This document shows, in pieces, positions 1 through 11,100 of a stretch of 64,000 nt of DNA. Position 1 is the first letter of the stretch. Each line of letters begins with the position of its first letter. The notes beneath the pieces are model-generated. The model was not told the origin of the DNA. It saw only the letters and a program-made list of their open reading frames with translations, and did no database searches. The translations under genes were made by a program, and so were the position numbers. This DNA comes from Mytilus californianus (Eukaryota > Mollusca > Bivalvia > Mytilida > Mytilidae): contig NW_026262581.1 of the NCBI RefSeq assembly GCF_021869535.1, forward strand, positions 75,545,955-75,609,954. Reading direction: 5' to 3'.

Positions 1-365
1 TCTTAACGAAAAAGATGAGAAAAGATACAGGAAAGACAAAGAATAGTTTAGTACACAGCATCGTCCTTTTTATCCTGTAATATTGGCCAATGGACGTTGC
101 TAACTTCAACTACCAATTTTGTAAAAATCTTGAACTTCATCCAAATTATGTATTATTTTCAAGGCAGCTAAATTCAAGTGCAACATATACATTGAGCTGC
201 AAAAGTTTCTTATCATCTACATCCGATTTCACCTGGATAGATGCACGCTTGATAAAGCTAGTTGGTCTAGCGAAATATTGCGTTTATTTTCATCATTTTG
301 TAAATATTTTAAACATTCTTATATTTACATACTAAATTGTGTGTTAAAATTACATTGTTAGGCAA

Positions 366-367
<2 letters not shown>

Positions 368-405
<38 letters not shown>
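368..405. repeat. (TA)n microsatellite
   Basis: An uninterrupted run of TA dinucleotides, about 19 copies, in otherwise unremarkable AT-rich DNA. Confidence 0.95.
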
Positions 406-408
<3 letters not shown>

Positions 409-420
409 TATACATAAAGG

Positions 421-578
421 TCCGTTAATGATATAAAATGATCATATGGTCAACGACTTTGTTTTTGGTGTATTAACCAATCAGTTACCTCGTTGGTAGT
501 GAAAAACCCACTTTCAATGAAGTATACCCTGAAAACGGAGTCGGTGTCCGCATTATTATTTTATATCATTAAAACGGA
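421..578. mobile_element. Short fold-back (MITE-like) element
   Basis: The left end TCCGTTAATGATATAAAAT is repeated in inverted orientation at the right end (558-578) with one 2-base gap, leaving about 118 bp between the arms. There is no coding capacity. This suits a miniature inverted-repeat element, but I could not define a target-site duplication. Confidence 0.5.
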
Positions 579-3500
579 AATTTATGTATCAACAACATAC
601 ATGTATAGTTTTTTTAAGAAAAATCTATGGATTTGAAATCGGAGTTTTGATGATATTAAGACAAATTTAAGGATGTAGTCAGGTGAAATTACAAAATTCT
701 GGAATTTAAGATTGATACTATAGATTAATCAGAAGAGCATTAGTTAAGGGAAAAAAAAGCTGAAAATATTGATAGGTTATGAAACTCCTTTTCGAGAAAT
801 TTGATTTTTATGAGCTGACTCGGACTTTTACTTATTATATTTAGCATTGGCAATAAGAAAAGAAATCTAGAATCTGCTAAAATTTTGGTAAGATCTATGA
901 GACATTGAAGTCTTCTACGAAAAGAAAAGTGGGTGGTCTGGGACAAAATATGTTACCCTGTATCGTAGGAAAAAACCCAAGGAGTCCGAACAACTGACAA
1001 AAATTCTTAAACCTGGAATGACTACATCCCTAAGAACGTTTTCGCCGATTTTTCAACGAGATGATAAAATGTCAACATGGCAAAAGCAGCATTTTTGTTT
1101 GTTTATTTCATATATAGAAATTGGAAATCAGTGTATTGTGAAACACGACGTTTTTAATTACACGAATCGTGATTCTGATTTAAGAATCATGATTTGAAAT
1201 AATGTTCTAGATGCAGTTGATAAAATGCACCCCGGTTTGATTTGAAAACATATGAAACAAAAACAAATGATATAACATCTCGTTGAAGGTTTCCCTTTTT
1301 TTATATCTAAAGTCTAAAAATTCAAAATTAAGAGAACAAGAAAAACTAAATACATAGGTAAAGTGAAATACATGTACCTGTGCATTTCATCGATACAGAT
1401 TCTTTATAATTCCTAAAATTTAAAGGTTAATTCTTATTTGTAAGTTTTTTCCTTAACACATTATCAGAGTAATATTTAGGTATAATAATTGTCTTGATAC
1501 AGTGACAAAATGCGCTGACGACAGATATACCTAGCAAACTGTGACAAACGCTATAAAAAAAGAACCAGCGTGCAGAAAAAAACTTAAATCAAAAGACATA
1601 CTTGTGCAATGGTGAAATAATTCACCCGGACCAAATACGGTGAAATTGGTGTCAGTATTTGTTCCACGAATAATGTGTTGGAGTTAGTAAAAAATGGTCA
1701 AACCCGGGTTTGTACTCATATGACGTATGTCCGATGCCAGCTTTTCTTCTAGTCGACCATAAGAATAAAATATTGCAGAAAGTATTAGATAAATAGCCAT
1801 GGGTATGTCCAATTGAAAGATAGCTCCTCAGGTCTTACAACTGACAAGAAAAATAAGGGAAAAGTTGGCATTTTTTACGCTCGATAAATGACGGAATATA
1901 GAATAATTGTGCTTAAGTTTTTTTTGGACTCCTGTACAAAGTGTTGTGATCAAGATTATTGTCTTGAACAAGGGTGTGTAATATCACCAAGCATTTTCTC
2001 ATTTTGGATGAATGAATGCCAAATTGACAAATTCCTTACCATTTTGCGTATGCTATTGCCCTAATGACTGAATTTGAATCTGATTTACAAAGGCTCCTAA
2101 ATTTGCGGCAGATTTTACCCAAAAAAAATGAAGCTTCATTTTTAATTCAGATTAAACTCATGTTTTAATTGTGGGGAAAAGGGTCGGTAATCTTAGCAAT
2201 GGAATTGAGACTGTAACTATATCGACAAAGTAGTATTTTTCAGTATACGGACACTAGTATCTGTATTTGTATAGTAAGAAGGTATATTGCAGGATTAAAA
2301 TGATAAGATTAAGATTTGGCGATGCTCTATGGCATTCGGTATTGCGGCTGTCTTTGTCATACGGTTGATCAATATAATGTACCTCTTCATCGAACTGGAG
2401 AGCATTCAGTACAACATGGCTAAATTGATTTTAGATACAAGAATGAGTATAAACTGCAAATGATTACACGACAAGATAAAGCGTTGCCTACTTCGCATGC
2501 TTTCAAAGTTTACCTGATAGTCATCTATGTAAGAAAGTATTAAATATGAATTACTTTACAAATTCTGATACATCTGAATATATTTCGCTTTTCAAACAGC
2601 TGCTTGAAAGTGTTCGTCTAGACCGTTACAAAAACGATAATTTAAACATTGACGTTTTCCTCATATTTTATGGCCTAACCATAGGATATAGTTTTGAAAA
2701 TGTTACGTCTCACAGTAGCCCGACTTATTAAAGTCGCCTATGGCAAGAATGTGAACTTTAAACGACTGTAAATTCGAAACACCACGTCTCAAAGGTGCTT
2801 GCAAAGATTTAAACTCTTTATCTTTTTGTGATGTCATTGTTGGAAATAGATACTTATGAAATGTGTAATACATTTAAATCTTTTGTATTCATTCCAATTG
2901 TCCGACTTAAGAAGTTTTACGAGAAAATGTATTTAATTGTTTTATCGAAGTTTCTATCAACTAAAATGTTAAGTTTCGAAAATTCTGACAGTGACCAAAT
3001 GAATAAATAAAAATAAAATATAATATTACATTCTTGTTGTTATTCAGTGTCTCCTACTTTTAAAATTGAGTTGGGGTTGGGGGAAAATTGCAAAAATAGT
3101 AAAACTTTACATTATTGATGCTTTGAATAAAACAAACAAACTAGTTAATGAATGCAAATGATGCGTAACTAGGTTTACATGAAGTGTTTAATTTACATTT
3201 TATAACTTTTATAGTTTATTCCAACTTATTGTTTAACATGACATAATTGGAATGAATGGTAGTATTTGTACGATGCATAAACATTTGTATAACAAGCTTT
3301 ACAGGTATAGCTTTAGAATGTTTCTTTCAGTATATTATTATAATGAGAGGAAATTGATAACATAAGAAAATATATACATTTCTCTTTTAAATTAAATAAC
3401 AATCTATTGTAAAGATATTTTGTAAACCTGAAACTACTATTGTCAACTATTTTTGTTTATACATATTGTTAAAATTGTTTAAAATAAACCATATTTTTAT

Positions 3501-3753
3501 ACGGTGATGAGCCATAAGCTTCAAAGTAAATAAAGAATTTGAATTTGATAGATATTCAGTGATTCTAACACTTCTATTGTTAACAATTATCACAAAATAT
3601 GTAAAATATATGTGATAGTAGTAATTAATTCTACTGCATAGTTTTTTTTTTTTAACATTATTTGCATGATTTACTTTTTTTGTAAATGTAAACGCACGGC
3701 CATTGCCCCGACGATTGGCGCCCTCGATGTAAAGTGGGTAGTTTTCCTAAGAA

Positions 3754-3754
<1 letters not shown>
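579..3754. other. Unassigned AT-rich intergenic DNA
   Basis: No gene, transposon or clear repeat is recognised. Short ORFs at 2546-2731 and 2828-3010 lack splice context, domains or visible homology. AATAAA-like strings near 3002-3020 are expected by chance at this base composition. Confidence 0.5.

Positions 3755-3794
<40 letters not shown>
3755..3794. repeat. (AT)n microsatellite
   Basis: About 20 AT dinucleotides. Translated frames across it give artificial Tyr-Ile repeats (YIYIYI) on both strands, so ORFs spanning it are not genes. Confidence 0.95.
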
Positions 3795-3796
<2 letters not shown>

Positions 3797-4238
3797 TCTA
3801 AATTGAAAACAACGTCCAAACCTATGATTGCGTTGGATAAAAACCGCAATTTTTATACGTGTGCATGCAAAACAAATTTCTTGATAGAGGGGTCTAAATA
3901 CAGCACAAACAACATTTTCCAAAAGACCAAAAAAGTGAAAAAGTATATTTAAACAAAACGCATTTGACTAACAGGTCAAACAACGGATGTTCTTAAACCC
4001 TGCTGACTGCCATTGGCGATTGCCAAATAAACGGATCACAAGGTGTAACAAAATGGATCTTTATTATTAATTTAATACCAAACAGAAAACAATAAACTTG
4101 CGGAAAAGATGGTATACCGCAAACATGAGGTGCAAAAATTAGTACACCATATCCGGCTTTCGACAATTAATGTCTCTTCAGTGATGTTAGGAATCGAAAC
4201 GGTATATATATATTTAAATATCTTCCTCTAAGCTCACA

Positions 4239-5144
4239 TTCCTTGACACTGCTACACAAATGAAGAATGGAATCAAATTCTCAGATCAGTATTGCAAGCC
4301 CAAAGAAAAACATCAATATATCTTTCTCCCCTACGTTTTCATCCAAACCACTGCACCGAGATCATTCTCTACAATCAGACTATTTAGAATAAAGCGGATT
4401 TGCTCCACCAATGTCATTATGATACTGTGACCAAGCGATTACAAGAACTTCGAAGTCACCTAAAAAATAGAGACTACAGAAGAAGAGATATTGATAGAAG
4501 TTTCTCTCGTGCTAACAATATCAGCCGAGAGGAACTATTACAATATAAAGAGAAAAATGCTAACAAAAGAGTCCCGTTTGTGCTGACTTACCATCCTGAC
4601 AAATTGACACACGCGAAAATTGGAAAGAAATTGAAAAACATCCTAAATTATCCAAGATCTTCGTCGAGCAACCGGTACTGGCTTTCTGTAGTACGGTAGT
4701 ACCAAAAACCTTAAAGACTTCCTGGTGCGGGGTGATTTATCCTATAAGTCAGGTTCTACGTCAGCAGGCTCTTGCAAGGGTTGTGGGAACAAACGATGTC
4801 TGACTTGCAAGCAAATACTGAATACCCACATTATTAACAGTCACTCCACTGGTATACAAAAATACATCATATTTTGCGATGTTACTCGCAAGACTACAAA
4901 TACTGTGTATCTTCTACAGTGTAAATGTGGTAACAAGTATGTTGGTGGGTCAGAACAGGTACTTCACAAACGTATGAACGGCCATCGTAGTCGATCCACT
5001 GACCAAACTAAGGCTGATCTCGATTGACTGACCATTGACCATTGACCAATACTGCCTTGTCTAGGGGAGAAAACTACTCAGGAAAGATTTTGGATAAGAA
5101 CATTAAAAACGTTGGCACCAAATAGGATCGATAAAGAGGTGTAG
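4239..5144 (+). pseudogene. Penelope-like retroelement fragment: RT C-terminus plus GIY-YIG endonuclease
   Basis: This is the 3' coding half of a Penelope-like element. The reading starts with FLDTATQMKNGIKFSDQYCK, a conserved stretch just after the RT core in these elements. It passes through HPNHCTEII in a shifted frame and an in-frame stop near 4384. It continues in the 4400-4699 ORF (EELLQYKEKNANKRVPFV, TYHP), then shifts frame again near 4700 into the 4725-5027 ORF. That last part has a cysteine cluster (CKGCGNKRCLTCK) followed by a GIY-YIG endonuclease signature: VYLLQCKCGNKYVGG, then the downstream Arg in HKRMNGH. A degraded tail (ERFWIRTLKTLAPNR) ends in TAG at 5142-5144. The upstream RT palm motifs are absent. 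With at least two frameshifts and two stops it is a dead copy. Confidence 0.85.
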
Positions 5145-5299
5145 TTCAAAACGTGCAATGCTAAGCAAAGCAGCTGGATGTGTTAGTTTAATTTTGGATG
5201 CATATATATATACAGTCTCTATTGTAAATACTTCAACTTGCAGGATATTTGAGATTTTATAATTATACAAGCGTGGTTCAGAAAAGCTCGTTGGACGAA

Positions 5300-5540
5300 T
5301 GAAATTATATAAAGTGTTATTTTTATTTACTATCACTGGGTCGATATCACTGCTGGTAAACTGTTAGTCCCTGAGGGTATCATCAGCTCAGTAGTCAGTG
5401 CTTCGATACTGACATTATTTATAATATGTCTTTTTGTAAATTTTCCGTCTATAAATTAAGAAATTTTTAATTGAAAATTAAGGTTCCAACTCCCTTAAGC
5501 AAAGTTGACCTTAGAAAATTTGGCTAATATTTTTAGGTCC
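5300..5540 (+). repeat. Interspersed mussel repeat, copy 1 (CTGGGTCGATATCACTGC family)
   Basis: It matches 6247-6460 over about 220 bp. Both share the opening GAAATTATATAAA, the block CACTGGGTCGATATCACTGC, a TATCATCAGCTCAG block and the closing AAAGTTGACCTTAGA. Copy 1 has 12-15 extra bases in the middle. The two copies flank a block of degenerate tandem repeats. Confidence 0.75.
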
Positions 5541-6020
5541 CTTTTTTCAGCCGGGTTGAACGAAGTGTAATCAACTCCTACTACAGTTTTCAACCCAGAT
5601 CCATAACTCTACACAGGGAGATTGCACATATGTTCTTGTTTTCCAGAGTTTGGGAATTTAGTCATTTTCACCAAAATTTATGGAAAGGGTACACAATTTG
5701 TGTAATCAACTCTTACAGTTTTCAATCCGATCCCTAAAACTTCACAGGAAGATTGCACTTATATTGAAGTTGCATACCTGCTATTATGGAATTGTTTGAG
5801 AATTTTATTTTGTCGTTTTTTCTAGACTTGGGAACTTAGTCATTTTTTACCAAAATTTATGAAAAAAGGTACAAGTTTTGTGTGATTAACTCCTGAAGTT
5901 TTGGACCAGGATCCCTGAAATTTCACTGGAATATTACACATATGTTGAAGTTGTTCACCTACTATTATGGAATTGTTTGGATTTTTCCGTTTTTTTTTAC
6001 TTGGGACCTTATTAATTTCC
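5541..6020. repeat. Degenerate tandem repeat, period about 150-190 bp, three copies
   Basis: Recurring blocks in the same order: GTAATCAACTC, CAGTTTTCAA, GATTGCAC, CTATTATGGAATTGTTTG and TTAGTCATTTT with ACCAAAATTTATG. Each copy diverges by substitutions and short indels. There is no coding potential. Confidence 0.65.
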
Positions 6021-6246
6021 AGAAAAATTTTACAACCTTCATGTAATTGCAACGACATTGTTAACATTCATCATTGATAAGTCACAAATATTGCAACCTG
6101 GTCACCTAGCTACGACTTTGACCTATTTTTGTCATATACGATGTAGCGCCTCAAGTTTTCAGGTCTTAAACATTATTGGCTTTCAAAATGTTGAGGTTTT
6201 GAGGATTCCTGGTGAAGGTAAACCAAGAAAAACGCGTGATACGCAC

Positions 6247-6460
6247 GAAATTATATAAATTGTTATTTTTATTTACTAGCACTGGGTCGATATCACTGCT
6301 GATGGTATCATCAGCTCAGAAGTCAGTTCTACGGTACTGACACGATTTATAACATATTATTCGAAAATTCTCCGTTGATGAATTAATAAGCTATTTAAAA
6401 AGATTCCAACTCCCTCAGGCAAAGTTGACCTTAGAGGAATTTGGCTATTCTTTGTAGGAC
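6247..6460 (+). repeat. Interspersed mussel repeat, copy 2 (CTGGGTCGATATCACTGC family)
   Basis: Same family and orientation as 5300-5540, but lacking the middle segment of copy 1. A third, more diverged copy lies at 12640-12780. Confidence 0.75.
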
Positions 6461-6546
6461 GCTTTTGGTCATTTAGGTACTCAAGTTTTCAAGTCGTGTA
6501 ACATCATTGGCTTTCGTTTTTTGCATTTTGAGCGTTCCTGATGAAG

Positions 6547-6626
6547 TTGGTGGCCTTCGGCTGTTTTCTGCTCTTTGGTCGGGTTGTTGTCTCTTTGACA
6601 CATTCCCCATTTCCATTCTCAATTTA
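6547..6626 (+). mobile_element. Extremely 5'-truncated retroelement 3' end (family M1)
   Basis: Only about 80 bp of the M1 3' terminus remain, reading GGTGGCCTTCGGCTGTTTTC through to CCATTTCCATTCTCAATTT. The same terminus ends the copies at 15688-15846, 25533-25928 and 27719-28705 (all on minus). A shared 3' end with variable 5' ends is what 5' truncation during target-primed reverse transcription leaves. Confidence 0.8.
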
Positions 6627-6788
6627 AAATTTTATTTTTCCTTTTTTATGATATTGTAGTGATTGCTGCTCTCCTAAGTCTTTGCACAATGAGGCACATA
6701 CCGGGAAATTGTTTACTTTTGAGGTCCAAAAATCAGATGTGCACATGCACTCAACCCTAAGTTTTTTTTCCTATATACTAGTTCCTAA

Positions 6789-6974
6789 ATATAACACATG
6801 GTACTCAACTTGCATTTTTAAAATAAATGTTGGAATACCTGAAAACTGCTTTCGTATGAAAACGGTAAAATGTGTGTTATTTGGGATAGACGACCGCTGA
6901 ACCGAAATAATAACGAAACTTCGCAACCGAGTGTCATTTCTCGGTAATGCAAGTTGAGTACATTGTGTTATATT
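6789..6974. mobile_element. Fold-back element with 26-bp terminal inverted repeats
   Basis: The left arm AATATAACACATGGTACTCA (continuing ACTTGC) is matched in inverted orientation by 6949-6974 with about two mismatches. About 134 bp lie between the arms. Non-coding; MITE-like. Confidence 0.65.
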
Positions 6975-7097
6975 TTGGTTTATCATATACTTATAGAAAA
7001 TAATGGTATAATTGTACCCCATGATAAAACTTATTTGTACATATATTTATTCATTAAATTTGAAGAATTGCCTTAGCCGTGTGATATGACTTGTGTT

Positions 7098-7157
7098 ATC
7101 AACTGCTTCCGGTTTATATCAACTGCTTCCGTTTCATATCAACTGCTTCCGGTTATT
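7098..7157. repeat. 20-bp tandem repeat, three copies
   Basis: Three consecutive units of ATCAACTGCTTCCGGTTTAT with one or two changes each. Confidence 0.85.
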
Positions 7158-7404
7158 ATCGCATGCTTTTCTGTAACGTTATCGCATGAAAGTTCGACGT
7201 CATTCGGCAAATTCCGGAAAATGTACCTCAATGGTACGTTTTTTTTAGTAAAACATAACAAAGTTGGAGAAAAGGAAAATATTAATAATCAGGAAAATAT
7301 ATTATTAAAAAATACAAAACAAATATTATAACAAATGCATTATTTCAAAGTTTTAAAAATAGTTTTGTCTGTATGTCTTCTGCTGAAGTATATGATAAAA
7401 AGAA

Positions 7405-7538
7405 CATAACATGTCGATTTTCATATCAGACCCCTTATCAGCCCATGGTCAAAATCATCCCTCGAGCCTGTCCTGCTCTCGGGCTGATAACATGACCTAC
7501 GGCTGATAAGGGGTCTGATATGAAAAAGGCCATGTTAT
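7405..7538. mobile_element. Short fold-back element with a perfect 26-bp inverted repeat
   Basis: Arms 7418-7443 and 7501-7526 are perfect inverted copies (core CAGACCCCTTATCAGCC). An outer pair, ATAACATG at 7405-7412 and CATGTTAT at 7531-7538, extends the symmetry past a 4-base mismatch. The loop is 57 bp and itself partly symmetrical (CTCGAG). Non-coding. Confidence 0.75.
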
Positions 7539-7664
7539 AATCTATATATATCGGTAAACGTAAATCAGAGACAAGTGCCTCTGAAGATGTGATATAATTG
7601 CCAATGAGACAGCTATCCACCCGATACCAAAGGACGAGTGATACAGTGTTCTTGTCCAACGTTG

Positions 7665-7800
7665 CATTTTTCTCCGACAATTTTGCTTTTTTTCCGAAAA
7701 TTTTGCTTTTTCTCTGACACTTTTTGTCCGATGCTTTTGCTTTTTGTCCTTTGCTTTCCGATTTGCTTTTTGTCCGTTACTTTCCGTTTTTGCTCTTTGT
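7665..7800. repeat. T-rich degenerate tandem repeat, period about 20 bp
   Basis: Variants of TTTTGCTTTTTGTCCGATGC recur six to seven times with indels. The ORFs across it are repeat artefacts. Confidence 0.65.
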
Positions 7801-8130
7801 CGATAGAAAATTATTTATACATATAATGTTTAAACTCGATCGCTGGTATTTTAAAAATGAACAATTCAGCCAAGAGGATATTTTAATAATAATTTTATCC
7901 TCTCTTGTAAAATGTTCGAATAATTCATAAGTTCGGGGAGACTGAAACTGTGAATCTATAATCCGTAAATATATTGTATATTGACTAATAGACATGTTCG
8001 AAAAGTCGTATATATACGGACACTTATACCAACACCCATATGCCACGCTGACTAACGAAATAAGGCGACTGTAACATAATTCCGAAATGAAGGCCTTCAA
8101 CAATGAGTAAAACCCATAACGTATAATAAG

Positions 8131-8797
8131 TTAAAAATTCGTAAGGGTTCCGCGGAACCCAGTGTCTCACCTACTTTTGCTGTTAGTCGCAGGCTCAACA
8201 AAAATAGGGAAAAAATTATTAAAAATTTTCCTCTAGATACTATCTTTAGATAGTAAGAAGTTCTGTTCAAGTTTGGTAAAAATCCAAGAAGGTATATGAA
8301 TCTAATAAATGTTTTAAAAACTTTAACTGCAGACTGTACGTAATGTTAACTGGAATAAAACTAAGTCCATTTATAAGTGATATACGGAAAAACAAAATTT
8401 CCTTCTAGATACTAGCTTTTGATCATAAACAAGCTTCTGTCCAAGTGTGGTACAAATCTAGGATAGTTTAAGAAATTTATTAAAATTTGAAAAACTTTAA
8501 CCACAGAGTGAATGTAATGTTTACTGGCAGAAAAACTAAGTCCATCTATGAGTAAGATACGCATAAACAGGATTTTTTTTTAACAAAATTTACTTCTGGA
8601 TACTATCTTATGATCATAAACAAGCTTCTGTCAACGTTTGGTTGAAATGCAAGATAGTTTAAGAAAGTTATTAAAATTTCAAAAACTTTAACCACAGAGT
8701 GAATATTTGTGGACGCCGCCGACGACGCCGACGCCGACGGAATGTAGGATCGTTATGTCTCGTTGTTGCGACAAAAGTCGCAGGCTCGACAAAAAGG
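8131..8797. mobile_element. Composite repeat, copy 1: palindromic head, about three 190-bp tandem units, short tail
   Basis: It opens with AAAAATTCGTAAG and a perfect 16-bp palindrome, GGGTTCCGCGGAACCC (8145-8160). Next come GTCGCAGGCTCAACAAAAA and about three tandem units of roughly 190 bp (landmark CTTCTGTCCAAGT near 8261, 8434 and 8624). It ends in a CG-rich segment (GACGCCGCCGACGACGCC) and GTCGCAGGCTCGACAAAAA, echoing the head. No ORF. The architecture (fixed ends around a variable number of core repeats) recalls the non-autonomous 'pearl'-type elements described in bivalves, but I saw no sequence match to them. Confidence 0.7.
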
Positions 8798-8802
8798 GCC
8801 CC

Positions 8803-8930
8803 GGCGGCATGATAAAATGTGAATAATGATTCAAAAGAAAAAAAACTGTTGGCCTGATTTAGGATAAAAAAGAATTAACGAAAAACAAACGCTGAATTAC
8901 AGGCTCCTGACTTGCAAAAGGCCAATGCGC
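8803..8930 (+). repeat. Fragment of an abundant mussel interspersed repeat
   Basis: Contains GGCCTGATTTAGGATAAAAA and the phrase ACAGGCTCCTGACTTG. A similar closing phrase appears in the repeats at 12430-12470, 25770 and 27960, and I recall it as common in Mytilus. Confidence 0.5.
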
Positions 8931-9135
8931 TTTGATTTGCTTACCTTTTTAATTTTGTTATGATTGATGCTGACTGATTTGATGATAGTCATTTAAAGAC
9001 CTCGCCAGAGGTCATGTTTTATTTGTATCGTGTGCATATCAGTCTGCTTTAAAATCTTCTTATCTATACTACTAGCATGACGTAAAAACGACGAATCAAA
9101 GAATTCAACTTTATATATAGGACAATGGTGTTGAT

Positions 9136-10198
9136 TAAAAATTCGTAAGGGTTCCGCGGAACCCAGTGTCTCGCCTACTTTGCTGTTAATCGCAGGCTCA
9201 ACAAAAATGAGGAAAAAAATTAATAAAAATATTCCTTCAGTATACTATCTTTTGATTGTAAGTAGCTTCTGTCCAAGTTTGGTAAAAATCCAGGATAGTT
9301 TATGAATCTATTATATGTTTTAAAAACTTAAACTGCAGACTGTATGTAATGTTAACTGGAAGAAAAACTAAGTCCATTTATAAGTAAAATACGGAAAAAA
9401 TGGAACAAAATTTTAACAAAATTTCCTTCTAGATACTAGCTTTTAATCATAAACAAGCTTCTGTCCAAGTTTGGTACAAATCCAAGAAAGTTTAAGAAAG
9501 TTGTTAAAAATTTAAAAACTTTAACCACAGAGTGAATGTAATGTTAACTGGCAGAAAAACTAAGTCCATTTATAAGTGAAATACTGAAAAAATGATTTTT
9601 TTTTTACAAAATTTACTTCTGGATACTATCTTATGATCATAAACAAGCTTCTGTCCAAGTTTGGTAGAAATCCAGGATAGTTTAAGAAAGTAATTAAAAT
9701 TTCAAAAACTTTAACCACAGAGTGAATGTAGTGTTAACTGGAAGAAAAACTAAGTCCATTTATAAGTAAAATACGGAAAAAATGGAACAAAATTTTAACA
9801 AAATTTCCTTCTAGATACTAGCTTTTAATCATAAACAAGCTTCTGTCCAAGTTTGGTACAAATCCAAGAAAGTTTAAGAAAGTTGTTAAAAATTTAAAAA
9901 CTTTAACCACAGAGTGAATGTAATGTTAACTGGCAGAAAAACTAAGTCCATTTAAAGGTAAAATACTGAAAAAATGATTTTTTTTTACAAAATTTACTTT
10001 TGGATATTATGTTATGATCATAAACAAGCTTCTGTCCAAGTTTGGTAGAAATCCAGGATAGTTTAAGAAAGTTATTAAAATTTCAAAAACTTTAACCACA
10101 GAGTGAATATTTGTGGACGCCGCCGACGACGACACCGACGGAATGTAGGATCGCTATGTCTCGCTTTTTCGACAAAAGTCGAAAGGCTCGACAAAAAT
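9136..10198. mobile_element. Composite repeat, copy 2: palindromic head, about five 190-bp tandem units, short tail
   Basis: Same head (palindrome 9149-9164), same tail (GTGGACGCCGCCGACGACG, then GGCTCGACAAAAA) and same core unit as 8131-8797, but with five units (landmarks near 9266, 9449, 9649, 9840 and 10029). Units 2 and 3 are nearly identical to units 4 and 5, so a two-unit block of about 390 bp was duplicated recently inside the array. No ORF. Confidence 0.75.
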
Positions 10199-10620
10199 TA
10201 CACCATTCCAGGCCCTTCTGTTTTCCACATAATTAATATTACTAATAATTAACAAGTTCCGGATCGAATCCGATACCGATACCAGTAGTACCTGTTACCT
10301 GTTACCTAATCTGTACGTTACGCCTCTGCCAGACGCACCACCAAACGGTGTATTTGGGATTTGCTATATACACGGGTCATAATCACACCTGAACTTTGTC
10401 ATTATACAGGGATTGACACTACTAAATTCAATCATTGACCAAATAAATATTTACAAGTAGTTTCCGGTTGTAGTAAGAAAACCAGGACGGATTCAAACAG
10501 AAAGATTTTGAAAGCAGAGAAAACTGTGCACCTTATAATCAGCATGACTTTATCAAATGACAATACGAATACTAAAAATCCAGGCTGAGAATAAGGTGTA
10601 GGTACTTTAATTCAGTCACG

Positions 10621-10640
10621 GACCCGCGATGTCGCGGGTG
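10621..10640. repeat. Short perfect hairpin
   Basis: ACCCGCGA-TG-TCGCGGGT, an 8-bp GC-rich stem with a 2-base centre. No U-tract follows it and no function is implied. Confidence 0.6.
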
Positions 10641-10744
10641 TGTTCTAGTTAACTATAAACATATGCGTTAACAATGAATAAGGACCAGCCAATAACTGCA
10701 GTAGCGCTGTAAGTTATATTAGTAGATTGATGATATGCGGGGAC

Positions 10745-11100
10745 GAACAACTTCCGGCCTTGATATCTGCACCAGTATAAACAGCCGGCATTATAGTATC
10801 CCCTTTGAAACAAACAGATAACAGGAAGTGGTAACATCCTAGGAACAAACAGCATACAAACATTAGTATCAGCCCCGGAACAATATATAACCGGTATTGG
10901 TTTCTGTTCTTGTGACGAACGGGCTGTCATCTGTTGTATCTACCCGGGGACCAATAGCCTACCGGCAATAACATTTACAGTTGGAAGATCCATCTACCAG
11001 CATTAACGCAGACACAGGGAACAAACAGCCCATCCAACAATGGTACGTATGTATCCCCATGTCGAACAGCCCATCGGCATTGGTATCTCAGTGCCCAGTT
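10745..11100. repeat. Highly degenerate tandem repeat, period about 35 bp
   Basis: About ten successive units share the order AACAGCC, CCGGCATTRGTATC, CCCCGGGAAC with many substitutions. An example run is AAACAGCATACAAACATTAG at 10846. The ORFs at 10649-10930 (minus) and 10981-11181 (plus) lie over it and are not supported as genes. Confidence 0.55.

Noticed and set aside
2546-3010. Two consecutive plus ORFs followed by AATAAA strings, suggesting a gene 3' end
   Set aside because: The frames are separated by stops, no splice sites connect them convincingly, and the hexamer is common in DNA this AT-rich.
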